This document shows, piece after piece, positions 44,986 through 58,660 of a DNA stretch of 64,000 bases. Position 1 is the stretch's first letter. The number at the start of each line of letters is the position of its first letter. This DNA comes from Rosa chinensis. Taxonomy: Eukaryota > Streptophyta > Magnoliopsida > Rosales > Rosaceae. The position numbers were made by a program, and so were the translations under genes. The notes beneath the pieces are model-generated. The model had not been told where the DNA came from. It worked only from the letters and a program-made list of their open reading frames with translations, and ran no database searches. The stretch spans positions 10,847,501-10,911,500 of the forward strand of contig NC_037090.1 of assembly GCF_002994745.2 (NCBI RefSeq), given 5' to 3'.

Positions 44986-45834
44986 TTCTTCGGCAAAATA
45001 CTTCAAATAGCCAATTCCGAATTACAATCATTTCTTTGATCTATAAGTATCATACAGAAGAATATCTTATTGTCAAACAAAAAAACACTCTACTTTAAAG
45101 AAATAAGACGTTAATGTTTTTTGTCAGCAAAAAGAATTCAAGTTATAAAAGATGAAAATGCTTATGGTGGTAAAAATTATAATTAAACACTGCTTAGCCT
45201 ACTCTAAAGAGTTTACCTACCATTATTCTTCGGCAAAATACTCCAAATAGCCAATTCCGAACCACAGCCGTTTCTTTGATCTACAAGTATCAAAAAGAAG
45301 AAATATCTTATTGTCCCAAAAAAAAAAATTACTCTACTTTAATGGTGCGTTTGGATGAGAAAATTATGAAATCCATAGGAATTTATAAATGATGGAATCT
45401 TTAACTCCATCAATCTAAAATTCCATTAATTGCAATTTCTGTTGTTTGGTTGTAACCATTTAGGATTTCAAATGTGTAATAAATTAAGAGAGTTTAAAAC
45501 AAATAAAAAAATAAAAAAAACCTTGTTTTGGAAATAAAAATTGAATACTGCAAGGGAATTCGTAAATGACACCTATTTTGGTGGAAATTGAAGTGGGAAA
45601 TTTAAATGATGAATTCCTTCGTTTTTTGCCACAGAGAAATTTAAAATTTCTAGTTTGATAATGCCAAACGAGAGAATTAGCTTGTAGGAATTATGAAATC
45701 CTCACTTTCAATTAAATTCTATCATATTTTCTCTCATCCAAACACACTCTTAGTAAATTTTTGTCAGCAAAAAAGAGTTCAAGTTATAAAAGATGAAAAC
45801 GCTTATGGGGGTAAATAATTAAACACTGCTTACC
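44977..45834. repeat. Tandem duplication, about 240-bp unit, second copy split by MITE
   Basis: Copy 1 is 44977-45207. Copy 2 starts at 45219 and resumes after the MITE at 45754-45834. Shared blocks are ATTATTCTTCGGCAAAATAC, CAAATAGCCAATTCCGAA and AGTTATAAAAGATGAAAA. Copy 1 lacks the 45342-45753 element, showing that it inserted after the duplication. Confidence 0.85.
45342..45753. mobile_element. MITE, about 410 bp (GTGCGTTTGGATGAGA ends)
   Basis: Left end GGTGCGTTTGGATGAGA and right end, inverted, AGTGTGTTTGGATGAGA. The duplication may be TAA, as in PIF/Harbinger elements, but this is not certain. It is absent from the sister copy of the surrounding duplication. Confidence 0.7.
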
Positions 45835-47622
45835 ATTGCTTAAGTTGATTCCACGTAAAGGTATGGTGGCGTCATTTACGTCACCAATCACCATTGTGTT
45901 TTTGTGTGCCAAAATTACACCGACAAAGCCTGTTCTGGATTTCACCAATGCGAAGCAACTATGATTAATTAATTTAATTACACAACCTAAAATATAATTA
46001 ACGATACCATGTTAGTATTTAGGACTTCGAGTAAAATCATAATAACATTTGACTTTCTCCCTTATCTCTTGAAATTCGATCTTGTAAGTCCATCAACCTT
46101 TTTATGCTTGCATTCTAAGCTCTTATCATTATGCATGAAACCAATTTGCAATCCACTAGTATGTTTTAAAATGAGGTTATAAAAATGTCTAAAAATTTGT
46201 GGGTTTATTTCGTTTTATTCCTTGCAAATCACGGTCTTCTAGATTTGCTATTATATGTTGCATGCAACACATTTAGTACTCTTTAATTAACAAAGTTGTC
46301 AACCTTTGAAGGCATTTGATTATACGCATCATTTTGATCATATGGGTTGGTAATGTGGACTTTACGCAGAAGAGGAAACCTATTTTGCAATCTAGAAGCC
46401 GGAATTGTAGAAAACAAAACTATGCTTTATTGGGGGTGTTGAAAGCACCCTATGACAGTACCCTTTTCCCCTCTAGAAGTCGAGGGTTCCCACAAGTACA
46501 CAACTACGCTAAATCCTTGCTAATCTTTTTACTTTAGTGCATGCAATACAACGTGATAAAAAAGTTTCTGAAGTATAACACAGAGGATATTATCAAAATG
46601 AAATTTAGTGTTTTGAAGGTCGTTGCTCTCTTAAGTTTGGTCATTAACCAGTTCGAGTAATATATCTAGGGGCGGATTCAAGGGGTGGCAAACCTAAAAA
46701 TTTTGAGATTCCATGGTTATATAACCTTATGCCCACAAAGTTGGTTGCAGAAATACTCCAAAAAGGGTAGAAAAGAGGAAGAAAATTCAATTCTTGGATT
46801 CGCCATTGAATAGTGAATATATTCATTTAATCTTAACTGCAGCAGGAGCACCAACAGGGAAAAGCACAATAAACTCTCATGTTAAATCTTATGTTTGATT
46901 TGTTAATTTTTTTTTTTTTTAAATTTCAGTGAAATTCACATATTAATTTCTACTAACGTGATAGTTTCAATGAAATGAAAATGTACATAAAAGCTTATCC
47001 ATTTAGCAAATTAGTTAACTTGACCTCATAAAACTAATCGGGATTTATCCTTTCTTAATTCAATCTGTTTAGTTAAATAGTTTAAAGCAATCGATAAGCA
47101 CTTATAAATTTTTAGTTGGATCACTTAAATAAATTCTCATTAGATAATACGATATGGAAACTCAAGCGAGTAAGCGTCTTCATGTCAAGTCCTTCCACTT
47201 AAACAGATGGAAAAATACAGCACAAAATGAAGTTTATTTGAGTGTTTCTTCATCCTCTATCGATCCGTATTTTTATTTTCACGTCTTTTGTTCACGTACT
47301 GCATAAATTTAAAATAAAAGCAAACATTGAAATAGTATCGAATCTCAGTTGGTAGTGATCAGTTCGTTTGTTCATATGCGAACCTCATACGATCATATTC
47401 CATCTCGCTCACCCTACTTTTTCGTCCCACCCCAATTAACCCTTGCGTGACAACTATTGCCTATAGCTAGAAGCACTGTTAGGCAATCACTCAATTTGAG
47501 GTCCATAAGTGTAAACCAAAACAGAGACCATGCCACAAGGAAGCCTATGAGAACCTTGTGGCGAATATATACGTATATGGTGGTGAGAGCTGGGAGGCAT
47601 TGAGCGAGCTGCGAGCCATGCC
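45835..47622. other. Spacer, no gene seen
   Basis: AT-rich. A possible small element at 46667-46816 has weak inverted ends (GGGGCGGATTCAAG against CAATGGCGAATCCAAG). No coding frame is supported. Confidence 0.4.
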
Positions 47623-47704
47623 ATTCAGAGTCTCGAGTCTCATAAATATACATGGGTGCTGTTATTCGGAGTCTCGAGTCTCATAAATATACATGGGTGC
47701 TGTT
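47623..47704. repeat. Tandem duplication, 41 bp x 2
   Basis: ATTC(A/G)GAGTCTCGAGTCTC followed by ATAAATATACATGGGTGCTG occurs twice in a row with one difference. Confidence 0.9.
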
Positions 47705-50700
47705 ATTCAAACCAGGAACCATTGCTTCCACTTGATCATATATCTCACTTGATTTGAAGCTCTGAAACCACGGTGCCAATTATGTTGGTGGGTCACCGGT
47801 CTTCTTCCACTCATTATTGCTAAACGCGGAGATGAAGCTGGATTTGGCGTCCTATATATTTCTAGCTATCTGAACCACCATATTTTACGTAGTACTGAAA
47901 ACATTGATAGCTAAAGCAAGCAAGGTGCGTATTGCGACAGATTCTCGATTATTTGGGACTAGTTATTGCAATTCATGATTATGGTACGTACTCCTGAAAT
48001 TTTCCAACTTTGTAATTTGGTCCCTCCAAAATTCAATGTTGACGTATACGGCTCCTATTAAATGTAGGATGTCAATAGTTACTATACATTGAGTGTTACA
48101 GCACAAAAATGTATACAAGCAAAACAGTATTTGAAAATGAGGATGTATGTATGTACAAGAAATGTTATTTGTATATCCTTAATTAGGTGACCTTATAAAG
48201 CGATCAGTGTTCAGTTCATGTGGCAAGTCATGTTGTAGTGTTTTAACATCTATCATCCCATTATAGTAATTGAATCTAAACAAGTATATGTGACTAAAAT
48301 AAAAATGTGATTATTTTCCACTAAACTATATATGCTCCAACCTCAGATTGTTAGTGAAGATCAAATATTATGAAATTGCGCCAAAAAAAAAAAATTTCAC
48401 AACGTTATAATATACTCCAAAACAAGATTCGTAGGTGAGATGAATTATCCGAAGATGAGATAAGTTTTGATCAGTAGTTATTCCATACGTTAAACTAGCT
48501 TTTACACTCCTTGCATGTAGGTCTTTTTCTACCATCATCGTCCAACGATTCTATAGCTTAAATGTAAAATTCAGAATTTCTAGCTTTGTTGATACCGCTG
48601 ATTAAAGTTTCTCAATGTAGACGCTGCGTTTGACTAATAGGAGAGGGTAAGCTAGTCAGAAGAAGTGAACTCTTGCAGACATGAAATATATCGAAAGGAG
48701 GTAATAAAAAGGCGTTAGATTAGGAGAATTGTTGATTCTGGAATGCTCAACTTTATGCGAACACAGGCATGTGAGTGAAGGTGTCGGGGATCGTGACATG
48801 GTATTAGAGGTAAGCTAGAGCACTTGAATTAATTTATATATGCATTTCGTGTGTGAGAGGGATCGATCGAGATGAGAGTGAGAGGAGCTTAAGTTGCGTT
48901 TGGCCCTCGTTCCACGCCGAAAAAGAGGCTGCCAAAATTGGATTAGCTTCGAGTGCTTCCTTCTTCTTAATTCATATCATATTAGTGAGAGAGACTGAGA
49001 TATTTGGTATGTGGCCAGAGATAGTTTTCCAGAGGGTTCAGTGTTTCTTGTTCTGAGACCATGTGGGACTCTAGCTCCACTTGCTTTTGAATTTGATTTT
49101 CTCAGCTTAATTCTTAATCTAAACTACTCCAAGCTGATAACCTTTTTCATTTACAATCTAAGCTCCACATGTTGGTGGTATCTATTTTAGTTAGAACAGA
49201 TCTGACAGCAAATTAAGACATAAATTATTCATGATCGAAACCTGCTATGCCAGACTAACAGAAAAACCGTTGGGGTTTATATAAAATTCGGACCAGGATC
49301 ATGGGTATGTTTACAGTCAGATTGAGCTCTTAATTAATTCTAGCTCTCTGATCTAGCTGATAATAATATGATTAACAAATTGATCTTAAACATGATTAGC
49401 TAATTAGACTAATTATTAATACGGAGCTACGTAGTCCATTAAACCTTAATGATGAAACTAACGTGCATGGATAAGTTCATATATATTGAGGAAATCCCTT
49501 AAATGCATCGTGATCTGCAAAAAGAAGTAAAGCTTTGTTCAACTATGAAATACTTGCGCGCGCGTGTGTGAGTGTGTATGTGTGTGTATATATATATATA
49601 TATATATGATAATCTACAGTACATTAATGTACCGATACATCAAGTAGATTAGTTCAATACAGATGTAAACTAACTCAGTACATGGGTAGACATGCATGGA
49701 GTTAGAAAAAATAATAAGTTTTAGTTATATATATATATAAATACTAAAACTTATATATATATATATATATAACTAAAACTTATTATTTTTTCAATTCCAT
49801 GAGAGAAAATTATTATACCAAAATTGAATGGTATTTCTTTTGCCAATTGTGAAATGAGATTATGGGTTTAAATTCTCTTTCTCCAAAAAAAATAAAAAAA
49901 ATCTCCAACTCTTTGGCAGGTGGGAATAAGAATTACAAGAAACAATAGTAGCAGGGAGAAAATATCTATCATTATAACAAAATTGATCAATCGTGAAAGA
50001 ATATATACAATTGTACACATGAAGCTACGTACGTACTTAGACAGTCTCAAGTCAAATATCCACTTGCATATATACAGTAATTCCGCTCATCTGATCTGAA
50101 AATTATTTAAGCACAGAAACTTGGATTGAACAGTCATTAACGTACATAATTAATTTGACTACTTGATACAAATGCTACATATATAACAAGTATGCAGACG
50201 CCACCTTTTTACCCATGTGGCCAAGTTCTCTGAAATGCATCTCGCCGAGCTTGTGCCACCTACAAGTTGCATCCATAGTGGTTAACTAGTTGTGGTCGTT
50301 AACTTGGATACCAAAAACTAGGACGATCGGAAGCTGATGATGAATAGGTTTTCATAATCCCAGATTCCCAGCTCTATATATATGAACTAGTAGTCTAGTA
50401 CTCAATAACGGCGGCGGAGTCAAAGAAGTAAGTTGTCTACATGGCAACCTGAATAGTACGATAAGACTCGCAAGGGTTGACAATTCTATTTCAGCAAATT
50501 CCTCACGAATTAAAGGGAGAAAAGCAAAGGGAGTCGGGCATTAAGTCACATCAGCCCTGTTTCTCTCTTAGTAATATATAGTTGGAATCAAAACAATGGC
50601 CTAAATTTTTATTTTTAAAGTAGGTGATCGTGTATGTGTTTATGAAGTATATATATGATGGTGGAGATAATTAAGGTCGAACTCTTTGGTTAAATAAAAT

Positions 50701-51986
50701 TTTCTTTTAACAATAAAAAAGTAAATTTTAATTTTGAACGAACAAATATTATATTATTATTTAGTAGACAATTTTTACCGCTCTAATTTGAAATTTGTGC
50801 ATTAGAAAACAACTATTTCTTTTTTAGGGCTGACACTAGAAAACCACCTATATGAACACAACGTTCTTTCAAAATGCTAAATATGACTTTGAGGTCTGTC
50901 CATGGCTAGTTGCCCAGCTCTCACTTATCTTCTTTGAAGAAAATTGAATAATTGATGGCACACGCCGCACATCCTTTCTCCAATTCGAATTAAGGAACAA
51001 CCAATGGTGGTGGTGAGAGGATTCGATCTCTAGCTTCCTATGAGCGCTATTTGATATGGGATCTCAGCATTCACCCAGTTGTTACTTCCCATCAATCTTT
51101 TCAGTGCCTCTCTATCTCATCTCGTCTCCTTCACAATAACAACTTGCATGTCCCGTCATGGGTGGAGCATGACCTAGCCTAGCTACAGCTACAGCTACGG
51201 CTACAACTACGGAATGCACCATTTGCACTTTGAATATTTATGTGGCTCTGAGAATCTAGCCCATTAACCAGTCCTCAGTTTGTGTCTCCCTCTCATTATC
51301 TTACAAGAGAAAAACACAATTTGGATTCTGAGCAGGGACTTACATTGTCAATATTAAGCACGGGCTCTGATGGATATATCGTAGCTAGGGCAAGATTGGG
51401 TGCTTGCGTGGGACCCGTAATCTTAAGTACAGGCATTGTCTATATTCATTGGGTCCATCTAAGATATCAAAAATATAATGGCCATTGTGATTTGTGAAGT
51501 AAATGCTTGCATACCACCCTCCCCAGCTTGACTGAGACCTTCACGTACCCTATCAAATGGCTCTGGCCCTTTGCTTAGCTGTTAAGGGATAATGGGGACA
51601 GCAACCCTCACCCTATCCTTATTCCTGGGTGTCGAGGGTCGAGGATGAGATGAGCTTACTCTTTCACCCCTGACTGGTGCGAGAGAGCTTCGAAGTCTGT
51701 GAGGGAAGCAAGGGGGGCAATTCTGGGACTCTATTACAGTGCGGCGAGGGTTGAATTCAGTTAACAGTTTGGACGGGAAGAAGACAGACATTCGAGGGGG
51801 ACCCTCGTGCAGCTCACGTGCTCCCCGTATTAAGACAAGAGACAGCTGCCCAACAAACCATCCTCTTCTTGCACACCCTCCTGCACCTCACCTCCTTACC
51901 CATCTGCACCTTTCATGTGCTGCCACTTCAACACAGTCCCGATGAACCCCACGTGACCTTGTATTTAGGGTTTAGAGATAGGAGAG
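47705..51986. other. Spacer, no gene recognised
   Basis: Mixed sequence, slightly GC-richer around 51540-51960. At 48789-48810 the string GGATCGTGACA-TGGTATTAGAGG looks like an LTR end joined to a degenerate primer site, suggesting a retrotransposon scrap. A compound GC/TG/TA microsatellite lies at 49556-49606. A TATATATA at 50375-50382 has no gene after it. Confidence 0.4.
49695..49801. repeat. Foldback, 107 bp, near-perfect arms
   Basis: CATGGAGTTAGAAAAAATAA...TAAGTTTTAGTTATATATA pairs with its inverse at 49760-49801, leaving a short loop. It could form a long hairpin transcript; it may be a tiny MITE or an expanded TA palindrome. Confidence 0.8.
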
Positions 51987-52156
51987 ATTATTCAGAGCAA
52001 CGCCGTGCACTTGCACCAACTGACCAACATAAATAAATGGTTAGATTGCATTAAATACACTTTTTGTTTATTAAAAATAAAGTTGATAATAAATATCAAG
52101 GGTTGAGATTATTTTATAAGGGTTGGGTCATTTACACCGTCGGTGCATAGAATAAT
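51987..52156. mobile_element. MITE, about 170 bp, family A copy 2
   Basis: Ends ATTATTC...GCCGTGCACTTGCACC and, inverted, ATTATTCTATGCACCGACGG. The interior is related to 31072-31222. The duplication is not resolved. Confidence 0.6.
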
Positions 52157-52177
52157 TTTCATTAGAGATAGTAGTAC

Positions 52178-53370
52178 TAGGGGTGGGCATGGTTCGGTGC
52201 AGATGGGTGTTAGACTAAAACTTCAACCGAACCGTTTCATTCGGTTGTGCTATATTTAAAACCGCAACCGCATTTTAAAAACCTACACCGCTTACTTCGG
52301 TTACACTCTTTTGCTATGAGGTGCGGATCGATTTAGGTTGTGTTCGATTTTTTTTTTCCACATATTTTTGACCAAAGTCGACAAATTTAGCTGTCCCAAA
52401 ATGAGTAACTATTACTATCAAAATATCAACAAAATAAACCACTCATAATCTATTCACTAAATCAAGTAATGAACATTTCAAATAACCTGTTCATGACACC
52501 AACATCTCAAGTTCTCAACTAGACAAATAACATTAACAATCTGTCAAACCTGCAAATCAACTATCAAATATAAACAATTTACTCCAACTGTTTAACATTT
52601 CAAACCAAAAAGCAATTTCCAAAACTAAATCAAAGTTCCAACACTCATGATCAAACACTCACTGTCAAAATCGAAGAGGCAAAACCAAGTAAAGGAAAAC
52701 AAACTGAATCCCAAAGCAATCAAACCAAAATCAAAAGCAATTCTCAAACAAAGAAACTGATGCTCTACTGAAATTGTCAAACTGATGCTCTCATGGTCAA
52801 AATCGAAGAAGCAAGCAAGTCTCCCTGCCGAAACATAAACAAAACTTCAAAATCGAAGCAAGCAACTCTCCCTACCGATTCCATCCAAAGACGAGATCAG
52901 ACGACGTCCTCGGCGACTTTAGTAGACGTTCTCAGTCGAAGTTCGACGGCGTCTTCTGTCGGAGTTCGACGGCGTTCGACGTTGTGAGAAGTGAGAAGGG
53001 AGAACTGATAAAGTGAGAAGAGCAGCTGTCGAGAGAGATGAGGCTCGAAATGAGGGGCTAACTAAGTCAGCTAGGGTTTTCTCTCATTGAGAGCAATCCG
53101 ATGCATATGAGAGTATGTGTAACATGTTTTGCACCAATAACAAATCGACAACCAATTAAAAATATTATTAATTTAAATAAAATAATATTTATTTTAATAA
53201 ATATTAAATATGTGGGCGGTCAGTTTTTTTCGGTCGGTTCACAAGGTGAACCCGGTCCGGTGCGGTCAAGTCAATTTTTCACCCTTGTTTCATCTGGTTC
53301 GGTCCCCGAATCTGTTTTCGGGCATATTCGGCCAGTTTTTGCCCTCCAGTTCGGTTTATGCTCATTCCTA
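52178..53370. mobile_element. Probable hAT-type element, 1.2 kb
   Basis: Ends TAGGGGTGGGCATGGTTCGG and, inverted, TAGGAATGAGCATAAACCG. CGGTTCGG-type words are dense on both sides, as in other plant hAT elements. A GC-rich patch (52850-52990, GAAGTTCGACGGCG repeated) lies inside. I could not find an 8-bp duplication, so the limits are provisional. Confidence 0.5.
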
Positions 53371-55780
53371 TTAGAGAGTATAGCTATGAGTGGAGAAAGA
53401 GTATGAAAGTAGGGGATGGGGATTATTTTCGGCTGCAGACATCAATTCTAGAAATAAAAGGATATATACTTGCAATGTCAATAATTAGCTACTCAGTTAA
53501 TGATTTATGTCCACGATATTGAATGAAATTTCATTGTTCAACCTAATAATAATTCGATCTATCTTAATGTAATTATAAAACATAACCGCATGCAAATACA
53601 ATTTTTCTTGATGAGATATTTGCTAATTATTAAACTAAGGATGTGTTTCTCTATAATATTTAGTAAAAATGTCATGTTTACTTGATTGAGATGAGCATTA
53701 AAAGATTAACAAAATAAGACAATTAAACTCGTTTTATACTTCTCAAAAAACATAAGAACAGTATGCGCAATTCATGTTCCCTATTACTTAAGAAAAGTTG
53801 TAATGAAGGTATCTTCTTGTTGGCCTTTTGCGAAAATGCCCCATAAAGTTTCACTTCGGCTAATGAGAACCTTGATTATGCAGCTGACACCTATTCAAAT
53901 TAAGCTTGACATGGAAACCAAAAGTTAATTAATCAAAATAACGTACAACGAACCAAAACAAAAACGACTTGTCAATTCTAGTAATAGGAACCGTCCAATG
54001 TGTAATCATCTTTTTTGACTCGAAGATACCATGAAAAGATGACTGGATCTTTCACTGAAGGAGTTGCTGCAAAGATTAGGCACTCAGAAATCAGAATGTC
54101 TCCACACGTGCAATATATGAGGCAAAAGTTATAGATGAGCCACGTACGAAGCTTCAGGTCGACTTCTTTTCCACTATGCTAGTCTTTTCTAAATTCCTGT
54201 AGAGGGTTTAAATGGTTTGGTATGGAACTTCGATGTGGCCAGGCCAACTTCGTCTTATGGCTTATGCATCTGGTTGCAAAAGCAGAACGGAAAGGAAATT
54301 TTGAACACTTTTTTTCTTTTTGCGACCTCTTTACACGCCAGAAACTCTATCCCTCTCAACTTTGGAGTAGGCTGCAATAAACTAAAACAAAATGAACCAA
54401 AGGGGCTCACTGACGTGGCAAGTTATCATCCACAGACACTACTGCTGAAAAAAAATTTGACTCTGAAGCCTCTGTTAACGTAATTCCATTGCAGTCATGG
54501 TGAAAGGAGTTGGGCAATTACGACATTTCCAAGCTTGGAAGAGTCTTTATCTGGTTTGTGAAAACTGAAAAGCATGGAGACTCTATTTCTCTCTTCCTCC
54601 ATCTTCATTGATAATCAACGCTCTGCTTTGCGTTCCCCTCACGTACTTGTTCCTCTATTCTCATCATTACTCTCTCCATCACTAAAGATCTGAACCGATT
54701 CAAGGCTTCTCGATCTCTATTTCTAATGTTTGGAGGACGAGGACATTTTGAATTTTGCCAATGTTTCTTTTGCCTGCTTTGTCTACTCTAACTTATTCAG
54801 CATATATGAACTTCACAAGGATGCATAAGTGTCTTAAACTTTCCAATTTGAGAATGAAAAAACAATGGGTGGGATTTCTTTCTTCTCAGATTGTTTGAGA
54901 AAAGAACCAGGAAGTTATTTAATTATCATCGTCGGAGAAACTCAGGCACTAGGTATACGTAATTCTAATGTTGTCGGATTTTGTAACAACCCAGATTAAA
55001 AAGAAGATAACGTTTTGATTGAGAGAGAGGAGCAGTATTGGAGACGCACGCGGTGGTCGTTTGAGAGAGAGAGAGAGAGGCAAACTTCACTGGGTTTTGA
55101 ATTGAGAGAGTGATTAGCACCCAACAACGTACAACCCATTTGAATTGAATTATTGTTGGATAAGTAGAGGAAGAAGCGAAGTGATCGGCTATAGTAGCCA
55201 AGTCCGATGAAAACCCGCTCTCCTCCTTGATGCACATGCCTTTCTCCTTCTTCCTTAAAAGCCCCTCTGGTAACAAGACGAATAACAGATTCATCTTCCC
55301 TATCCTATGCGCTTTGACCTAATCAATGTCATGGCTAAACTGACGTCATCTGTTGGTCTACAATAGTTATGGTTCATTGCAGAAACTCCCTCAACTTTTT
55401 CACTCTCTTTGCATTCACCTCAATCGTGCAAGAGTTCTGTAACTTTTTAAAGGTTTTACTGATCCTATAAACATACAAGTTAGTTGTGTTACTATTTTTT
55501 ATTTAGATCAAGACTAGTATATATGTAACAACATCTTTTCTTTTGACCATGATAAATCTTCTTAGAGTTTGTAGCGTCTAAAATGTGTTCAGACAACTTT
55601 GTTAATCATATTAGTACGTACATAAGTAAAAATTAAATGATTATAGTTATGAAATTATGGAGTAAAATAATGTTAGTTGGACGCTTTAGTCTAGTGATCA
55701 AATCGACATATATGCCAAATTGTAACTAATTTTGAACGGCAGACTGCAACGTAACAAAACAGAACAAAATAGAAGGATAA
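53371..55780. other. Spacer, no gene recognised
   Basis: AT-rich. A 40-codon frame at 54574-54696 (METLFLSSS...) has the Ser-rich look of a transit peptide but no supported continuation. A 109-codon minus frame at 54965-55294 matches nothing I know. A GA/CT-rich stretch lies near 55020-55080. Confidence 0.4.
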
Positions 55781-55789
55781 ATGATGAAA

Positions 55790-56199
55790 GAACAATTCTT
55801 AGGTTCACCCCTAGGGTGAATGAGCATATTCACCCCTATTGTCGATTAACATACTTTTATTTAATAAATTTATAATCCAACGGTCTATATCTTAAATTAG
55901 CCTTTAAAGATCATTTCTATAAAAAATCAATCGAATCAGAAATCGTTTAATTATCTAATTGAATCAAACAAATAGATGGTTCTAACAACACTTACTACTA
56001 TTATGATGAACCGTCCATGTATTTCATAGAAATGAATAACTGAAAGGTCTTCAATTTAATTGATTTTTTACAAAACTAATCTTTGTATTACATTATACAA
56101 CATGAATGGTTGGATTAGAAAATTATAAAGTTATTATGCTTTAATCGACAATGGGGTGAATATGCTCATTCACCCTAGGGGTGAACCTAAGAATTTTTC
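55790..56199. mobile_element. Mutator-like MITE, 410 bp
   Basis: Inverted ends of about 58 bp (GAACAATTCTTAGGTTCACC and GAAAAATTCTTAGGTTCACC, both continuing TAGGGTGAATGAGCATATTC). An exact 9-bp duplication ATGATGAAA lies at 55781-55789 and 56200-56208. Confidence 0.9.
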
Positions 56200-56208
56200 A
56201 TGATGAAA

Positions 56209-58307
56209 TGAAATTGTCACTAGATTACATGGCCCTAAATACGAATTAGCCTTGATGAATAGTCTGTAATAAATGAATTCATCTCTTCAAATCAAATATC
56301 AAGTTACAAATAAGAATAAATATTAACTTTATATTGTTGCTCTATTTCCATTTCCAAACAGCTTAAAGAGATAGCACCAGAAAAATATCTTAGGCAACTA
56401 GCAAGCATAGTTTTGCATTGGCTAACAACAATAGGGGAACGTGGCCTGTTTTGCATTTTAGAGAAATAAAATGAAGATTTAAAGTGTTCGCTGCCTCCAA
56501 CCCAAGTTGTTTTTCTTTGTCTTCCCACTACCATTTGCCTCCTTTCAGTTTCTAATGCAGCCTAGATTGTGGCAGACATCCAGAAACCCATAGGGGAGTC
56601 ACCTTAGAATTTGGGAACACAAAAAAGAATCCAAGCAGAGGGGTCAACAACAAAAAAACTGCATGGTGGAGAATCCAACCACATTTCAACATCTTTTGCA
56701 TAATTGGGTCACTTATCCTTTCTTTGTAGTGAATCAATAAGAGACTAATAAGTTGTGAATTCAAATTAATACATAAAGGTGGAAGACATTTCCCTCCATT
56801 TGACGAATCTAGTTGAAGTTCCATTTTGGGCTCCTTTGAAGTAGTTTTGATTGTTGGGCTCTTCATAGATTTTTCTTTATTGTGATGGGCCTTTATAATT
56901 TTGGTCTTTAACAAACGTACAAAAAAGCATTTCTTCATGTAGGTGTGCTGAAGTCCACTATGTATATTGTAGGTTGCAATCTCTCAGCTTGTTTAGGGGC
57001 CTGAATTTTTGGGACTATTACGTGAATAATGAATTGTTTTGGGTTACAATTCCTGGTTCTTGAATTCTTAGTGTTATAAGTTCTTAGGGATTTGAGATTA
57101 GTGTTTGTAATGAATAATAATATAGTGTTGTAATAAAAAATTAACAAATTACCACTACCTATACTTTTAGTCCATAAATTACCATCAGCAAGCCTGTTTT
57201 TTTTTTTTAAATTTCTATGCGCTAGTGCACAAGGCCCGTGCGCAAGGTCTAATACCTGCGGCAGATTCCTTCCGTTTTTGAATAATTTCTATTGACAAGT
57301 AAATTATGAAATTGTCCTTGTGGTTTGGATAATGTGAATTAACACTGCTAAATGTCAGTAGCATTATGAAGAAATAATATTCCATTCCATCCTTGTTTTT
57401 CTTAGAAACAACTCATTTATTTAATAATCTCAAAAACTATTTATACATATTATAATATGAAACTTAAACACTATATCATTTATCTCTGGGTTTGCTGCTT
57501 TCACATATAAGTTGCTTTGAATTTCACCTATTCTCATGGTGACAAAATTTCTCCAGCAGGATTTCCTGATGTGCTTGAGGCTCTCTTTGATTTCCTTTCA
57601 ATTTGTAGCACATTGTTTGCGTAAACACTTATATCATTGACTCCTTGGTTATTTGCAACTTGTTGTATGTATGTATGTATGCTCCACAGACAAACTACAA
57701 AATGATAGAGAAATCTAAGTGAAGGTATTCATTTAGTTAAAGCTACTGACATTCAGTAAGGTAAGTAAAAAGAAATCTTACAGATACATTGCTGCAAGCA
57801 TATTACATATAGTAGCAAATTAACATTGCGTCCTCTTCTTTTATTGCAGCAGCCTTCCTCTTTGTCGTTGCGATTAATCTAAGTATATGATATGTGAATA
57901 TATGAGTATTGCTAAAAACTAAAATTAGACCTTCAGTAGAACATCTTTATGAGCACTGACCCTTAGTAGCTTACATATGAAAGTCACATGTTATGTATTT
58001 ACACAATATGCAGTATAAAGAATAGGATTGTAAGGAGATCAAATGATGCATCCCACATTTTCAAAGCAATGAATTATATAAATGCTAGAAACCAACATCT
58101 TTAAGAAAATTCTGAAGCTATTAAAACACACCTTAGTAGGGTACTGACCCTCAAAAGCTAAATCAGTTCCACTCAAATATGAACTCTAATGTTGACCACA
58201 AAGGAACCAAGATATTAAGTGCACATATGTTAAACGAAACAATTTGAACTCTTCCATTTTATCAAGGAAAAGAAGAATACTGACCCTCAAGACCACATTG
58301 CACATTT
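56209..58307. other. Spacer, no gene recognised
   Basis: AT-rich. A 128-codon minus-strand frame at 56552-56938 has two hydrophobic patches but no recognisable domain or splice context, and I do not call it a gene. TGTATGTATG repeats occur near 57665-57680. Confidence 0.4.
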
Positions 58308-58660
58308 GAATGCTACTGACCAGCAAAACTCAGGTTTTACTCACTCCAAATAGATTGTTGCTACTCAATCATCACTAGTTTTAACTACAATTGAAATTTT
58401 AATGCTACTACCCTCAAAACTCAGGTTTTGCTCTAGCCAAATAGGCTACTACTACTTAATTCTCACTAGCTTGAACTGCAATTGAAATTTTAATGCTATT
58501 GACCTTCAAAATGATGTCCTCAAGCCAAAGAGGCTACTGCTACTCAATTCTTACAAGCTTTAACCGAAGTTGAAATTTTAATGCTACGTACTGACCCTCA
58601 AAACTCAGGTTTTACTCGAGCCAAATAGGCTACTGCTACTCAATCCTTACCAGCTTTAAC
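58308..58660. repeat. Tandem repeat, about 91 bp x 4
   Basis: Units contain AATTTTAATGCTACT, CTCAAAACTCAGGTTTT, AGCCAAATAGGCTACT and AGCTTTAAC. Units begin near 58311, 58403, 58494 and 58581. The array is cut by the hAT-like end at 58661. Confidence 0.8.

Noticed and set aside
46667..46816. Small hAT-like MITE
   Set aside because: Only about 14 imperfect terminal bases match and no 8-bp duplication is visible.
54574..54696. 40-codon Ser-rich frame like a plastid transit peptide
   Set aside because: No donor site in phase and no downstream exon recognised.
56552..56938. 128-codon minus frame
   Set aside because: Length alone is weak evidence in this context; no domain, no splice or promoter support.
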